64,000 nt of DNA, from assembly GCF_021404305.1 (NCBI RefSeq), contig NZ_JABFTX010000004.1, positions 496,001-560,000 of the forward strand. Direction: 5' to 3'. The notes below the pieces were generated by a model. That model was not told the DNA's origin. It saw only the letters and a program-made list of their open reading frames with translations, and ran no database searches. A program made the position numbers and the translations under genes. This stretch comes from Billgrantia ethanolica. GTDB taxonomy: Bacteria > Pseudomonadota > Gammaproteobacteria > Pseudomonadales > Halomonadaceae. The first letter of the stretch is position 1. Each line of letters opens with the position of its first letter. Below, piece by piece: positions 35,167 to 45,267 of this stretch.

Positions 35167-36716
35167 TGACCACGAGACTCTTCGTTCCCCGCGAGACCAC
35201 CGCGCTGGCGCTTGGCGCCGACGAGGTCGCCCAGCGCATCGAGGCCGAGGCCGAGGCCCGTGGCGTCGAGATCGAACTGGTGCGCAACGGCTCCCGCGGG
35301 CTGTTCTGGCTGGAGCCGCTGGTCGAGGTCGAGACCGCCGTCGGGCGCATCGCCTACGGGCCGGTAGCCCCCGAGGACGTGGCCGGGCTGTTCGATGCCG
35401 GCCTGCTCGAAGGCGGCGAGGCACCGTCGCTGTGCCAGGGGCCGGCCGAGGAGATTCCCTATCTACAGGCCCAGCAGCGTCTGACCTTTTCGCGCATCGG
35501 TGTCACCGACCCGCTGTCGTTGGAGGACTACTGCGCCCACGACGGCTTCCGCGGCCTGCGCCGGGCGCTTGGTCTCGCTCCCCAGGCCATCGTCGACGAG
35601 GTCAAGGCCTCCGGCCTGCGCGGTCGCGGCGGGGCGGCGTTCCCCACCGGCATCAAGTGGCAGACCGTGCTCGACGCCCCCGCCGCGCAGAAGTACATCG
35701 TCTGCAACGCCGACGAGGGCGACTCCGGCACCTTCGCCGACCGCCTGGTGATGGAGTGCGACCCCTACCTGCTGATCGAAGGCATGGCCATCGCCGGCCT
35801 CGCCGTGGGTGCCACCCAGGGCTACGTCTACCTGCGCTCGGAGTATCCGCTGGCTCAGCAGATCTTCAATGAGGCCATCGCCCGTGCCGAGGCCGCCGGC
35901 TATCTCGGTAGCGACATCCTCGGCAGCGGCCAGGCGTTCCACCTCGAGGTGCGTCTGGGGGCCGGCGCCTACATCTGCGGCGAGGAGACCTCGCTGCTCG
36001 AAAGCCTCGAAGGCAAACGCGGCATGGTGCGCTTCAAGCCGCCGCTGCCGGCCATCGAAGGCCTGTTCGGTCAACCCACCGTGGTCAACAACGTGCTGTC
36101 GCTGGCGGCGGTGCCCTTCATTCTCGCCGAGGGGGCCGCGGCCTATGCCGACTGTGGCATGGGCCGTTCACGCGGCACCCTGGCGCTGCAGCTGGCCGGC
36201 AACGTCCAGCGCGGCGGACTGGTGGAGCTGGCCTTCGGCACCACCCTGCGCCAGCTGATGGAGGAATTCGGCGGCGGTACCTTCACCGGGCGACCGCTGC
36301 GTGCGGTGCAGGTAGGCGGCCCCTTGGGCGCCTATCTGCCCGAGAGCCAGTGGGACCTGCCGCTCGACTACGAGGCCTTCGCCGAGGTCGGTGCAGTGCT
36401 CGGGCATGGCGGCGTGGTGATGTTCGACGACACGGTGGACATGGCCGAGCAGGCGCGCTTCGCCATGGAGTTCTGCACGGTGGAGTCGTGCGGCAAGTGC
36501 ACCCCCTGCCGCATCGGTGCGGTGCGCGGCGTCGAGGTGATCGACCGCATCCGCGCCGGCGAGCGTCGTGAGGCCAATCTCATACTGCTCGCCGACCTGT
36601 GCGAGACCATGGTGGACGGCTCACTCTGCGCCATGGGCGGCATGACGCCGTTCCCCGTGCAGAGCGTGATGAAACACTTTCCCGACGATCTGCAGCGCGA
36701 CGCGCAGCCGCATTGA
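35166..36716 (+). CDS. fdsB: NAD-dependent formate dehydrogenase beta subunit
   Basis: A 516-residue NuoF-like flavoprotein. After an N-terminal thioredoxin-like region it has GLRGRGGAAFPTGIKW and VCNADEGDSGTFADR for NADH and FMN binding. The 4Fe-4S site is ESCGKCTPCRIGAVRG near residue 440 with a further Cys in LADLCETMVDGSLC. It reduces NAD with electrons from FdsA. Spacing to fdsA is 17 bp. Confidence 0.95.
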   Translation: MTTRLFVPRETTALALGADEVAQRIEAEAEARGVEIELVRNGSRGLFWLEPLVEVETAVGRIAYGPVAPEDVAGLFDAGLLEGGEAPSLCQGPAEEIPYLQAQQRLTFSRIGVTDPLSLEDYCAHDGFRGLRRALGLAPQAIVDEVKASGLRGRGGAAFPTGIKWQTVLDAPAAQKYIVCNADEGDSGTFADRLVMECDPYLLIEGMAIAGLAVGATQGYVYLRSEYPLAQQIFNEAIARAEAAGYLGSDILGSGQAFHLEVRLGAGAYICGEETSLLESLEGKRGMVRFKPPLPAIEGLFGQPTVVNNVLSLAAVPFILAEGAAAYADCGMGRSRGTLALQLAGNVQRGGLVELAFGTTLRQLMEEFGGGTFTGRPLRAVQVGGPLGAYLPESQWDLPLDYEAFAEVGAVLGHGGVVMFDDTVDMAEQARFAMEFCTVESCGKCTPCRIGAVRGVEVIDRIRAGERREANLILLADLCETMVDGSLCAMGGMTPFPVQSVMKHFPDDLQRDAQPH

Positions 36717-36733
36717 GCGGGAGGAGGCCCGAT

Positions 36734-39649
36734 ATGTTGAACTATTACGATCCCAAGCAGACGCCCGCTCCGCAGCACTTCTTGCCGGAGCGCGACTATG
36801 GCACCCCGGCGCGGCTCTCCGAGACGCGGGTCAGCCTCGAGATCGACGGCGTCGCGATCAGCGTGCCCGAAGGCACCTCGGTGCTGCGCGCCGCGGCCTT
36901 GGCCGACATCAACATTCCCAAGCTGTGCGCCTCGGACAACCTCGAGGCGTTCGGCTCGTGCCGCCTGTGCGCGGTGCAGATCGAGGGCAGGCGCGGCCTG
37001 CCGGCCTCCTGTACCACGCCGGTCGAGGCCGGCATGAAGGTGACCACCCAGAACGCGCGGCTGGCCAAGCTGCGGCGCAACGTGATGGAGCTCTACATCT
37101 CCGACCACCCGCTTGACTGCCTGACCTGCCCGGCCAACGGCGACTGCGAACTGCAGGACATGGCCGGTGCGGTGGGGCTGCGTGAGGTGCGCTACGGCTT
37201 CGACGGCGCCAATCACCTGGACGCCGAGACCGACGACTCCAACCCCTATTTCAGCTTCGACCCCAGCAAGTGCATCGTCTGCTCGCGCTGCGTGCGCGCC
37301 TGTGAAGAGGTACAGGGCACCTTCGCCCTGACCATCGAAGGGCGCGGCTTCGAGTCCAAGGTCGCCGCCGGCCAGAGCGAGGCGTTCATGGATTCCGAAT
37401 GCGTCTCTTGCGGCGCCTGCGTGCAGGCCTGCCCGACCTCGACGCTGATGGAGAAGTCGGTGATCGAACAGGGCCAGCCGGAGCACAGCGTGGTGACCAC
37501 CTGCGCCTACTGTGGCGTGGGCTGCTCGTTCAAGGCCGAGATGCAGGGCGACCGGGTAGTGCGCATGGTGCCGTACAAGGGCGGCGACGCCAACCACGGC
37601 CACTCCTGCGTCAAGGGCCGCTTCGCCTTCGGCTACGCCACCCACCCCGACCGCCTGAAGACGCCGATGATTCGCGAGTCGATCGACCGGCCCTGGCGCG
37701 AGGTGGGCTGGGAGGAGGCGATCGCATTCGCCGCCGAGCGGCTCAAGGCGATCCAGGCCAAGTACGGCCGCGAAAGCATCGGCGGCATCACCTCGTCGCG
37801 CTGCACCAACGAGGAGACCTACCTGGTGCAGAAGCTGGTGCGCGCGGCCTTCCACAACAACAACACCGACACCTGTGCCCGGGTGTGTCACTCGCCCACC
37901 GGCTACGGCCTCAAGACGACGCTGGGCGAGTCCGCCGGCACCCAGACCTTCGACTCGGTGATGAAAGCCGATGTAATCGTGGTCATCGGCGCCAACCCCA
38001 CCGACGCCCACCCGGTGTTCGCCTCACAGATGCGCCGCCGCCTGCGCCAGGGCGCCGAGCTGATCGTCGTCGACCCGCGCCGCATCGACCTGCTCAAGAC
38101 GCCGCACCATCGCGGTGCCCAGCACCTCGCCCTGCGCCCCGGCACCAACGTGGCGATGATCAACGCCATGGCTCACGTGGTGATGAGCGAAGGGCTCGAG
38201 GACCGCGAGTTCATCGCCAAGCGCTGCGACGCGGCGGGCTATCAGGCCTGGCGCGAGTTCATCCTCGACCCGCGCCATGCGCCGGAGAACGTCGAGGCGA
38301 TCACCGGGGTGCCCGCCGAGCAGGTGCGCCGCGCCGCGCGCACCTATGCCCAGGCGCCCAACGGCGCGATCTACTACGGCCTCGGCGTCACCGAGCACAG
38401 CCAGGGCTCGAGCATGGTGATGGGCATCGCCAACCTGGCCATGGCCACCGGCAACATCGGCCGCGAAGGGGTGGGCGTCAACCCGCTGCGCGGGCAGAAC
38501 AACGTCCAGGGTTCCTGCGACATGGGCTCCTTCCCCCACGAGCTGCCGGGCTACCAGCACGTCGGCGACCCCGCCGTGCGCGAGCGCTTCGAGGCGGCCT
38601 GGGGTGTGCCCATCGACGACGAGCCGGGCCTGCGCATCCCCAACATGTTCGATGCCGCCGTGGCCGGCGAATTCAAGGCGCTCTACGTGCAGGGCGAGGA
38701 CATCGCCCAGTCCGACCCCAATACCCAGCACGTCGAGCAGGCGCTGCGCTCGCTGGAGTGCCTGATCGTGCAGGACATCTTCCTCAACGAGACGGCCAAG
38801 TTCGCCCACGTGCTGCTGCCGGGCTCCTCGTTCCTGGAGAAGGATGGCACCTTCACCAACGCCGAGCGCCGCATCAACCGGGTGCGCAAGGTGATGCCGC
38901 CGCTGGCCGGCAAGCAGGACTGGGAAGTGACCGTGGATCTGGCCAATGCGCTGGGCTATCCCATGCACTACGACCATCCGTCGCAGATCATGGACGAGAT
39001 CGCCGGCCTCACGCCGAGCTTCACCGGGGTCAGCTATGCGCGGCTCGACGCGCTGGGCAGCATTCAGTGGCCGTGCAATGAGGCGCACCCTGAGGGCACC
39101 CCGACCATGCACATCGAGGACTTCCCCATCGGCCTGGGCCAGTTCGCCATCACCGACTACGTGGCCAGCGACGAGCTCAGCAACCGCCGCTTCCCGCTGC
39201 TGCTGACCACCGGGCGGATCCTCTCCCAGTACAACGTCGGCGCCCAGACCCGACGCACGCACAACCAGGCCTGGCACGACGAGGACGTGCTCGAACTGCA
39301 CCCGGCCGACGCTGAGCTGCGCGGCGTGCGCGACGGCGACTGGGTCGGCATCACCAGCCGCGCCGGCCAGACGGTGCTGCGTGCGCGGATCAGCGACCGC
39401 ATGCCGCCGGGGGTGGTCTACACTACCTTCCACCATCCGGGCAGCGGAGCCAACGTGATCACCACCGACAGCTCCGACTGGGCGACCAACTGTCCGGAAT
39501 ACAAGGTGACCGCCGTGCAGGTCGAGAAGGTCAGCCAGCCGTCCGCCTGGCAGCGCCAGTTCCAGACTTTCGACCAGCTGCAGCTCGAACTGCTGCGCGG
39601 TGGGAACAAGGACGAAGCGGGCCAGGCTCTCAGCGGGGCGCGTGAATGA
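36734..39649 (+). CDS. fdsA: NAD-dependent formate dehydrogenase alpha (molybdenum) subunit, Cys type
   Basis: A 971-residue cytosolic subunit with no export signal. The N-terminal 2Fe-2S domain has CASDNLEAFGSCRLC; a CLTCPANGDCELQD segment and two ferredoxin-like clusters (CIVCSRCVRACEE, CVSCGACVQACP) follow. The catalytic domain begins CAYCGVGCSF. The metal ligand is Cys385 in CARVCHSPT, matching Rhodobacter FdsA Cys386, so this enzyme does not need selenium. It oxidises formate to CO2 with a bis-MGD Mo centre. RBS GGAGG. Its stop overlaps fdhD. Confidence 0.96.
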   Translation: MLNYYDPKQTPAPQHFLPERDYGTPARLSETRVSLEIDGVAISVPEGTSVLRAAALADINIPKLCASDNLEAFGSCRLCAVQIEGRRGLPASCTTPVEAGMKVTTQNARLAKLRRNVMELYISDHPLDCLTCPANGDCELQDMAGAVGLREVRYGFDGANHLDAETDDSNPYFSFDPSKCIVCSRCVRACEEVQGTFALTIEGRGFESKVAAGQSEAFMDSECVSCGACVQACPTSTLMEKSVIEQGQPEHSVVTTCAYCGVGCSFKAEMQGDRVVRMVPYKGGDANHGHSCVKGRFAFGYATHPDRLKTPMIRESIDRPWREVGWEEAIAFAAERLKAIQAKYGRESIGGITSSRCTNEETYLVQKLVRAAFHNNNTDTCARVCHSPTGYGLKTTLGESAGTQTFDSVMKADVIVVIGANPTDAHPVFASQMRRRLRQGAELIVVDPRRIDLLKTPHHRGAQHLALRPGTNVAMINAMAHVVMSEGLEDREFIAKRCDAAGYQAWREFILDPRHAPENVEAITGVPAEQVRRAARTYAQAPNGAIYYGLGVTEHSQGSSMVMGIANLAMATGNIGREGVGVNPLRGQNNVQGSCDMGSFPHELPGYQHVGDPAVRERFEAAWGVPIDDEPGLRIPNMFDAAVAGEFKALYVQGEDIAQSDPNTQHVEQALRSLECLIVQDIFLNETAKFAHVLLPGSSFLEKDGTFTNAERRINRVRKVMPPLAGKQDWEVTVDLANALGYPMHYDHPSQIMDEIAGLTPSFTGVSYARLDALGSIQWPCNEAHPEGTPTMHIEDFPIGLGQFAITDYVASDELSNRRFPLLLTTGRILSQYNVGAQTRRTHNQAWHDEDVLELHPADAELRGVRDGDWVGITSRAGQTVLRARISDRMPPGVVYTTFHHPGSGANVITTDSSDWATNCPEYKVTAVQVEKVSQPSAWQRQFQTFDQLQLELLRGGNKDEAGQALSGARE

Positions 39650-40470
39650 GTGACGACCACAGCCGCTGCCGGGTTCCGGTGGACGTGCGCCGGGCCGGCA
39701 GCGCCGAGCGGCGGGAGGACAGCATCGCGGTGGAGACGCCGGTGGCGCTGGTCTACAACGGCATCTCCCATGCGGTGATGATGGCCACGCCGGACGATCT
39801 CGACGACTTCGCTCTCGGCTTCAGCCTCACCGAGGGCATCCTGCACACGCCGGATGAGCTCTACGGCATCGAGGTGCGCCAGGAGGACTGCGGCATTGCT
39901 GTCCATCTGGAGATCGCCACTCAGCGCTTCATGGAGCTCAAGCAGCGCCGTCGCAGTCTGGCCGGTCGTACCGGCTGCGGGCTGTGCGGCACCGAGTCGC
40001 TGGAGCAGGCGATCCGTCCCATCGGCCGGGTGATTGCTCCGACCGTTGACGATGCTGCCATTCAGCTGGCGCTGGAGGCGCTGAAGTGGCACCAGCCGCT
40101 ACAGCGCGAAACCGGTGCCACTCATGGTGCCGCCTGGTGCGACCTCGGCGGGCGGATTCAACTGGTACGCGAGGACGTCGGTCGCCACAACGCCCTGGAC
40201 AAGCTGATCGGCGCCATGCTGAGTCGTCGTCTATCGGTGGAAGACGGCTTTGCGCTGGTCTCCAGCCGGGCCAGCTACGAGATGGTGCAGAAGTGCGCCA
40301 GCGCCGGCATCGGCTGCCTCGTCGCCGTCTCGGCCCCCACCTCGCTCGCCATCGAGCAGGCGCGTCAGGCTGGTCTGCTGCTGGTCGGCTTTGCCCGCAC
40401 GGGGCGCCACGTCATCTATCATCAGCCGGTACGCGAAGCCGTGCCGGTCGTTCAAGCCAGCGGAGGTTGA
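39646..40470 (+). CDS. fdhD: Formate dehydrogenase accessory sulfurtransferase
   Basis: A 274-residue FdhD/FdsC protein. The mobile loop with paired Cys is GRTGCGLCGTE (about residues 104-114); RLVREDVGRHNALDKLIG-type sequence (here QLVREDVGRHNALDK) and SSRASYEMVQKCASAGIG follow. It hands a sulfur ligand to the molybdenum cofactor of formate dehydrogenases. It overlaps fdsA by 4 nt. As the only fdhD here it may serve both formate dehydrogenases in the window. Confidence 0.95.
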   Translation: MSDDHSRCRVPVDVRRAGSAERREDSIAVETPVALVYNGISHAVMMATPDDLDDFALGFSLTEGILHTPDELYGIEVRQEDCGIAVHLEIATQRFMELKQRRRSLAGRTGCGLCGTESLEQAIRPIGRVIAPTVDDAAIQLALEALKWHQPLQRETGATHGAAWCDLGGRIQLVREDVGRHNALDKLIGAMLSRRLSVEDGFALVSSRASYEMVQKCASAGIGCLVAVSAPTSLAIEQARQAGLLLVGFARTGRHVIYHQPVREAVPVVQASGG

Positions 40471-40477
40471 AGTCGCC

Positions 40478-40723
40478 ATGAGCCGCAGTCAGCTCGATAC
40501 CCTGATCCACATGGCGAACCAGATCGCCGCCAACAATGCCCACTACGGCGATGATGCCGCCGAGCGCGTGTATACCCACCTGAAGAAGTTCTGGGCGCGC
40601 AGCATGAAGCGCCAGATCGTCGACTATCTCCAGCAGGACGGCAGTGAGCTGTCGCCCCTGGCCCGGCAGGCCATCGAGCGGCTGGCACAGAGCCAGAGCG
40701 AGACGCATTCGGCGAGCGCCTGA
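40478..40723 (+). CDS. fdsD: Formate dehydrogenase delta subunit
   Basis: An 81-residue protein matching FdsD: LDTLIHMANQIAANNAHYG, VYTHLKKFWARSMKRQI and SPLARQAIERL. It is needed for assembly or stability of the soluble formate dehydrogenase. It starts after CGGAGG, 7 bp past the fdhD stop, and ends the fds operon. The 248 bp that follow hold the transpeptidase promoter region; I saw no confident terminator there. Confidence 0.92.
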   Translation: MSRSQLDTLIHMANQIAANNAHYGDDAAERVYTHLKKFWARSMKRQIVDYLQQDGSELSPLARQAIERLAQSQSETHSASA

Positions 40724-40971
40724 CGCCCGATACCGGTCTTTCCCGCGCTTTTTCAACGAAAGGAGGCGAGTCCCTCTTTTGCCTTAGCATGCCTATGGTA
40801 TATTCGACCCACGCGTCTCATGGTTCGGTCGGCGACCTTGTTCCCAGCCCCATGTGACGAGATCCCCTCGAAGGGAGGCGTGCCATATCCTCATGGTACG
40901 GGCCATGGCGGGTCCGAATAATTCGATCGGCTTGAGTCGACGATAACTCCACTACGCACGGGCAGGGGCTC

Positions 40972-41631
40972 ATGAACAGGCCATTCTTCCAGGCTGCCGC
41001 CTTGACGGCAGGCTTCTTCGCGTTTGGGCCGGCGGCCCAGGCCAACATTCCCGACTCTTCTCATAATCTCAATGGCGTGATGCCGGACACGCCGACGCTG
41101 TGGCAGGTGCTGGACGCAGTGGCACAGCCCGAAGGGCTGACCGCCGACGAGGTGTGGCTCAGCATCGACCTGCGCAACCGCCGGGTGCGGGTGATGCGCG
41201 GCGAGCACGAGATCAAGCGCATCGAGCACCTCGCCTTCGGTGCCGGCGGTGCGGCGCCGCTGCGCGCCAAGGGCAGCTCGATGACGCCGATCGGCGAGTT
41301 CCGCGTCGACCGCATCAACCGTGCCTCACGCTTCGGCCTGTTCTTCGGCTTCGACTACCCCAACGCCCAGGTCGCCGAAGAGGCACTGCGCAGCGGCAAG
41401 ATCACCATGCAGGAGTACTGGTACATCGAGAACTACCGGGCGCGCCACGGCCGGGCACCGCATACCACGGCGCTGGGTGGGCTGATCGGAATTCATGGCC
41501 TGGGACAGGGCGACCCCGAGATCCATCGCAGCTTCGATTGGACCGAGGGCTGCGTGGCGGTCAACAACGAGGAGATCCGTGCGCTCGACCCCTGGCTGCG
41601 CATCGGCACGCGGGTGGTGATCAAGGGTTAA
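40972..41631 (+). CDS. L,D-transpeptidase (YkuD domain), exported
   Basis: A 219-residue protein with a signal peptide (AAALTAGFFAFGPAAQA, cleavage near residue 24). The YkuD catalytic motif is IGIHGLG followed by SFDWTEGCVAVNN, with the nucleophile Cys in TEGCV. Such enzymes make 3-3 cross-links in peptidoglycan or attach lipoproteins. It has no link to formate genes; it converges on tRNA-Sec, whose end is 27 bp away. Confidence 0.9.
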   Translation: MNRPFFQAAALTAGFFAFGPAAQANIPDSSHNLNGVMPDTPTLWQVLDAVAQPEGLTADEVWLSIDLRNRRVRVMRGEHEIKRIEHLAFGAGGAAPLRAKGSSMTPIGEFRVDRINRASRFGLFFGFDYPNAQVAEEALRSGKITMQEYWYIENYRARHGRAPHTTALGGLIGIHGLGQGDPEIHRSFDWTEGCVAVNNEEIRALDPWLRIGTRVVIKG

Positions 41632-41658
41632 GCAAAGCCTTGCATCAATAGGGGGAGC

Positions 41659-41754
41659 TGGCGGAAGAGCGTGGGAGTCGAACCCACCAGGGACCGCTGG
41701 CAGCCCCTGCCAGATTTGAAGTCTGGCCGCCCCACCGGGGGTCGATCCTCTTCC
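41659..41754 (-). tRNA. selC: tRNA-Sec (anticodon TCA)
   Basis: Read on the minus strand it begins GGAAGAGG and ends CTCTTCC-G-CCA, with the 3' CCA encoded, 96 nt in all. The anticodon stem-loop is CCAGA-CTTCAAA-TCTGG, giving anticodon TCA for UGA (complement at 41717-41719). A T-arm GTGGG-TTCGACT-CCCAC and a long variable arm are present. The long 8-bp acceptor stem fits bacterial tRNA-Sec. It lies 8 bp downstream of selB and may be co-transcribed with it. Confidence 0.95.
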
Positions 41755-41762
41755 TTGAGTCG

Positions 41763-43703
41763 TTAACGCCACATCTCGACGTTGCGTATCACGCGCTCGT
41801 CTCCGATTCGGCGCGTGTAGCCTACCTTATCAAAGAATTCGAGCATGTGTATGGCCAGCTTGCGGCCGGTGCCGATGCGGTCGCGAAAGGCGGCTGCGCG
41901 GATCCTGCCGTGCTCGCGCTCCAGCGCCTGCACGATGGTGGCCATCTCGGCCACCGTGTCGGCCGGGTAGAAGTGGTCGCGGCGTACCTGGTAGAGCCGG
42001 CCGAGGCGGGCGCAGGCGATGAGCACCTCGCGGATGCGGGCTTCATCGAGGCTCTCTTCTGCCAGGTCTTCGCAGGCGGCCAGATCGCGCACTCGCGGCG
42101 GCTGGAAGCCTGCCTCGGCGATGTGCGGTTCGAGTCGCTGCCACAGCGCCTCGTCCGCCTCGCTCAGGCTGGCGTGGTGGCCGGGCTGGGCGACGAAGGG
42201 GCCGTGGGCGACCAGCTTGCCGGTGGCTACCAGCCGCTCGATCAGCTGCCGGCCCGTCGCCTCGGGCAGCTGCGGCGCGGCCTGGCGCGTCAGCCGGCCG
42301 CGCTCGGTGCCCAGCATCGAGGGCTCGCGCTCGTGGTTGGCAGCCACGCTGTCGAGCAGCCGTGCCTCCAGGGCCGCGATGGCCTCGGCCGAGAGGGCGC
42401 GGAGCTGCCCTCGACTCGCAAGCGTAACGCCGCCCAGCGCCGCCACCGCGTCGCCCAGCGCCGCCGGCTCGAGGTTGGCGTTGCGCGCCAGGGTGTCGAG
42501 GTCGACGCCGGCAGGCTGCAGGCGTAGCCCGGCTTCCAGCGCCGGTGCCAGGTCGAGCGGCGTGCTGTCGGCGCAGCGGGCCAGGGCGGCGAGCCAGGCC
42601 AGCCGTTCGGGACGGCGCTGGCCGCGGCGCGGCGGGTCGCCCTCCAGCACCGTGGCCCCGCCCAGGGTGATGCCTGCGGCAGGATCGCGAATCACGCAGC
42701 GGTCGCCCAGGCAGGCGTGTACCGGTTCCTCCAGCACCAGTTGGCCCAGCATGCTCTCGCCGGGGGCGAGGTGCTGGCCTTCCAGCAAAGAGATACGTCC
42801 GCTATAGCGGCCCACGCCCAGGTGCACCTGCACCGGTGTCCAGTGCTTCACGCCGGGGGCCGAGTCGAGCAGTCGTAGCGCCACGTCCAGGCGTCGCAGT
42901 GGCGGCGCGTCGAGCGCCTCGGCAACCAGCCAGTCGCCGCGTCGAATGAGATCGCGGTCGATGTCGGCGCCGGCCAGGTTGAGCGCCACGCGGTCGCCCT
43001 GGTGCGCCCGGTCGCTCTCGCGGTGCTGACGGCGCAGGCCGCGCACCCTGGCCTTATGGCCGCCGAGGGCCAGGCGTAGCGTGTCGCCCTCGTTCACTTG
43101 GCCGGCCAGTGCGGTACCGGTCACCACCACGCCGGCGCCGCGCTTGGTGAAGACCCGGTCGACGACGAAGCGGAAATGGCCGCGCACGGCGGTGTCGCGC
43201 TGCATTGCGGCCATCGCCCATAGCCGTTCGCGCAGGGCATCCACCCCTTCGCCGCTTGTGCTCGACACCTCGTGGAGCGATGCCTCGGCCAGCGGCGTGT
43301 CGGCCAGCAGGGCGGCGATCTCCTCGCGTACCTGGCGGCGGCGCGCGGTATCGACCCGGTCGACCTTGGTCAGTGCCACCAGGCCGCGGTCGAGTCCCAG
43401 CAGCGAGAGGATCTGCAGGTGTTCGACGGTCTGCGGCATCACGCCGTCGTCGGCAGCCACCACCAGCAGCACCGTATCGACCCCGGCGCTGCCTGCCACC
43501 ATGTGATGCAGGAAGCGCACGTGACCGGGCACGTCGACGAAGCCGAGCTCGACGCCCTCGGCCATCTCGGGATAGGCGAAGCCGGGCTCGATGGTCAGGC
43601 CGCGGGCCTTCTCTTCCTTCAGCCGGTCGGTATCGATACCGGTGAGCTGCCGGATCAGGGCGGTCTTGCCGTGGTCGACGTGGCCGGCGGTGCCGACGAT
43701 CAC
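41763..43703 (-). CDS. selB: Selenocysteine-specific elongation factor
   Basis: A 646-residue GTPase starting at a GTG that overlaps the selA stop (GTGA), seven bases after GGGAGG. The G domain has GTAGHVDHGKT, DVPGHVRFLHHM and TKVD (about residues 1-170). EF-Tu-like domains 2 and 3 follow, then C-terminal winged helices that bind the SECIS hairpin, ending in RIGTGRKLAIHMLEFFDKVGYTRR as in E. coli. It delivers Sec-tRNA to the UGA codon of fdoG. Confidence 0.95.
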   Translation of the reverse strand: MIVGTAGHVDHGKTALIRQLTGIDTDRLKEEKARGLTIEPGFAYPEMAEGVELGFVDVPGHVRFLHHMVAGSAGVDTVLLVVAADDGVMPQTVEHLQILSLLGLDRGLVALTKVDRVDTARRRQVREEIAALLADTPLAEASLHEVSSTSGEGVDALRERLWAMAAMQRDTAVRGHFRFVVDRVFTKRGAGVVVTGTALAGQVNEGDTLRLALGGHKARVRGLRRQHRESDRAHQGDRVALNLAGADIDRDLIRRGDWLVAEALDAPPLRRLDVALRLLDSAPGVKHWTPVQVHLGVGRYSGRISLLEGQHLAPGESMLGQLVLEEPVHACLGDRCVIRDPAAGITLGGATVLEGDPPRRGQRRPERLAWLAALARCADSTPLDLAPALEAGLRLQPAGVDLDTLARNANLEPAALGDAVAALGGVTLASRGQLRALSAEAIAALEARLLDSVAANHEREPSMLGTERGRLTRQAAPQLPEATGRQLIERLVATGKLVAHGPFVAQPGHHASLSEADEALWQRLEPHIAEAGFQPPRVRDLAACEDLAEESLDEARIREVLIACARLGRLYQVRRDHFYPADTVAEMATIVQALEREHGRIRAAAFRDRIGTGRKLAIHMLEFFDKVGYTRRIGDERVIRNVEMWR

Positions 43704-45160
43704 GCTTGGCCTCCCGGCGGGGCCGCGCCATAGAGGCGGGGCAGCTGCTCCAGCTGACCGAGGAAGGCGGCGATTTCCGCCTCGCCGGCCAGGCAGCGCA
43801 GGTCGAGCAGCAGGGCGCCGTCGTTGAGGCGCCCGATGACCGGGCGCGGCAGCCGGCGCAGGGCGGTTTCCAGGCGCTGCAGCTGCCGCTCGCGCTGGCG
43901 TCGCTGGTCGGCGCGGGGGCGCCACGTCAGGGCCCGGCTGGGCAGCCGGTCCACCGGCAGCGAGCCGCTGCCCAGCTGGCTGGCGCAGGGGGCGAGCGTC
44001 ACCTCGAAGTCGCTGAGCAGGTCGCTCGCATGGGGCAGCAGGCGCTCGCCGGTGGCGGCGATCTCCGCCTCGGCGCGGGTCAGCAGCGCCAGGGTGGGGA
44101 TGTCGCGCTCGAGGGCGTCGCTGTCGCGGTAGAGGCGCAGGGTGGCCTCCAGCGCCGCCAGGGTGAGCTTGTCCAGGCGCAGGGCGCGCTTGAGCGGGTG
44201 GCGCTTGATGGTGGCGATGGCTGCCCGGCGGCCAACGATGATGCCCGCCTGGGGGCCGCCGAGCAGCTTGTCGCCGCTGAAGGTGACCACGTCGGCGCCG
44301 GCGGCGATGGCGTCATTCGGCTGCGCCTCGTAGGGCAGCCCCAGGGCGGAGAAGTCGGCCAGCGCGCCGCTGCCCAGGTCGATCAGCAGGGGGACGCCGT
44401 GAGCGTGGGCGATCTCGGCCAGCGTGGACTCCGGCACGCTCTTGGTGAAGCCGGTGATGGCGTAGTTGGAGGTGTGGGCCTTGACGATCAGCCCGGTGTG
44501 CTCGCCGATGGCGGACGTGAAGTCCCGGGGGTGGGTGCGGTTGGTGGCGCCCACCTCGCGCAGCCGGCAGCCGGCCGCCTGCATGATGTCGGGCATGCGG
44601 AAGGCGCCGCCGATCTCGATCAGCTCGCCGCGGGAGATCAGCGCCTCGCGTCCGGCCCCCAGGGCGCCCAGCGCCAGCAGCACGGCACCGGCGTTGTTGT
44701 TGACCACGGTGGCGGCCTCGGCGCCGGTCAGCTCGCACAGCAGGTCCTCGACCAGGCGGTCGCGGTCGCCGCGCTCGCCATCCTCCAGGTCGTACTCCAG
44801 CGCCGTGGGGTGGCGCGCGGCATCGGTCATGGCGGCGATGGCGGCCTCGGCGAGGGTGGAGCGGCCCAGGTTGGTGTGGATCACGGTGCCGGTGAGGTTG
44901 AACACCGCGCGGGAAGCCGGGCGGGCCAGCTCGGTGAGCCGCGCGAGGGCGGTGGCGGCCAGGACGTCGCCGTCGGCAATCTCGCCGGCCTTCCGGTCAC
45001 CGGTGAGCTGCTCACGGGCCTCGTCCAGGGTCTGGCGCACCGCACGCCGCACGAGGCGGTGACCATGGCGGGCACGGGCCGCGGCTACGGCGGGGTGGGC
45101 CAGCAGGGTATCCACTGCGGGCAGGCTGCGTCGAACGTCCATTGTCGTGCTCATGTCCAT
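43700..45160 (-). CDS. selA: L-seryl-tRNA(Sec) selenium transferase
   Basis: A 486-residue PLP enzyme. Landmarks are NLTGTVIHTNLGRS, VVNNNAGAVLLAL, GATNRTHPRDF and the PLP lysine (residue 298) in TFSGDKLLGGPQAG. It converts Ser-tRNA(Sec) to Sec-tRNA(Sec) using selenophosphate. The first ATG is used here; ATGs at 45154 and 45142 are alternatives and none has a strong ribosome site. It is 107 bp downstream of fdhE, with which it may share a transcript. The selenophosphate synthetase gene selD is not in the window. Confidence 0.94.
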   Translation of the reverse strand: MDMSTTMDVRRSLPAVDTLLAHPAVAAARARHGHRLVRRAVRQTLDEAREQLTGDRKAGEIADGDVLAATALARLTELARPASRAVFNLTGTVIHTNLGRSTLAEAAIAAMTDAARHPTALEYDLEDGERGDRDRLVEDLLCELTGAEAATVVNNNAGAVLLALGALGAGREALISRGELIEIGGAFRMPDIMQAAGCRLREVGATNRTHPRDFTSAIGEHTGLIVKAHTSNYAITGFTKSVPESTLAEIAHAHGVPLLIDLGSGALADFSALGLPYEAQPNDAIAAGADVVTFSGDKLLGGPQAGIIVGRRAAIATIKRHPLKRALRLDKLTLAALEATLRLYRDSDALERDIPTLALLTRAEAEIAATGERLLPHASDLLSDFEVTLAPCASQLGSGSLPVDRLPSRALTWRPRADQRRQRERQLQRLETALRRLPRPVIGRLNDGALLLDLRCLAGEAEIAAFLGQLEQLPRLYGAAPPGGQA

Positions 45161-45267
45161 GTCGGAGCGATCATCCCCCGGTGCGAGGATGGCGTTGCCA
45201 GGCGCCTAAGCGCACTGTGGCTCCCTATGGCATAGCATGTCCGACCGCGCGGCGTCCAACCGCCGGC

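Noticed and set aside
36368..38011. Minus-strand open frame over fdsA
   Set aside because: Shadow of fdsA; crosses the fdsB/fdsA boundary and has no recognisable domain.
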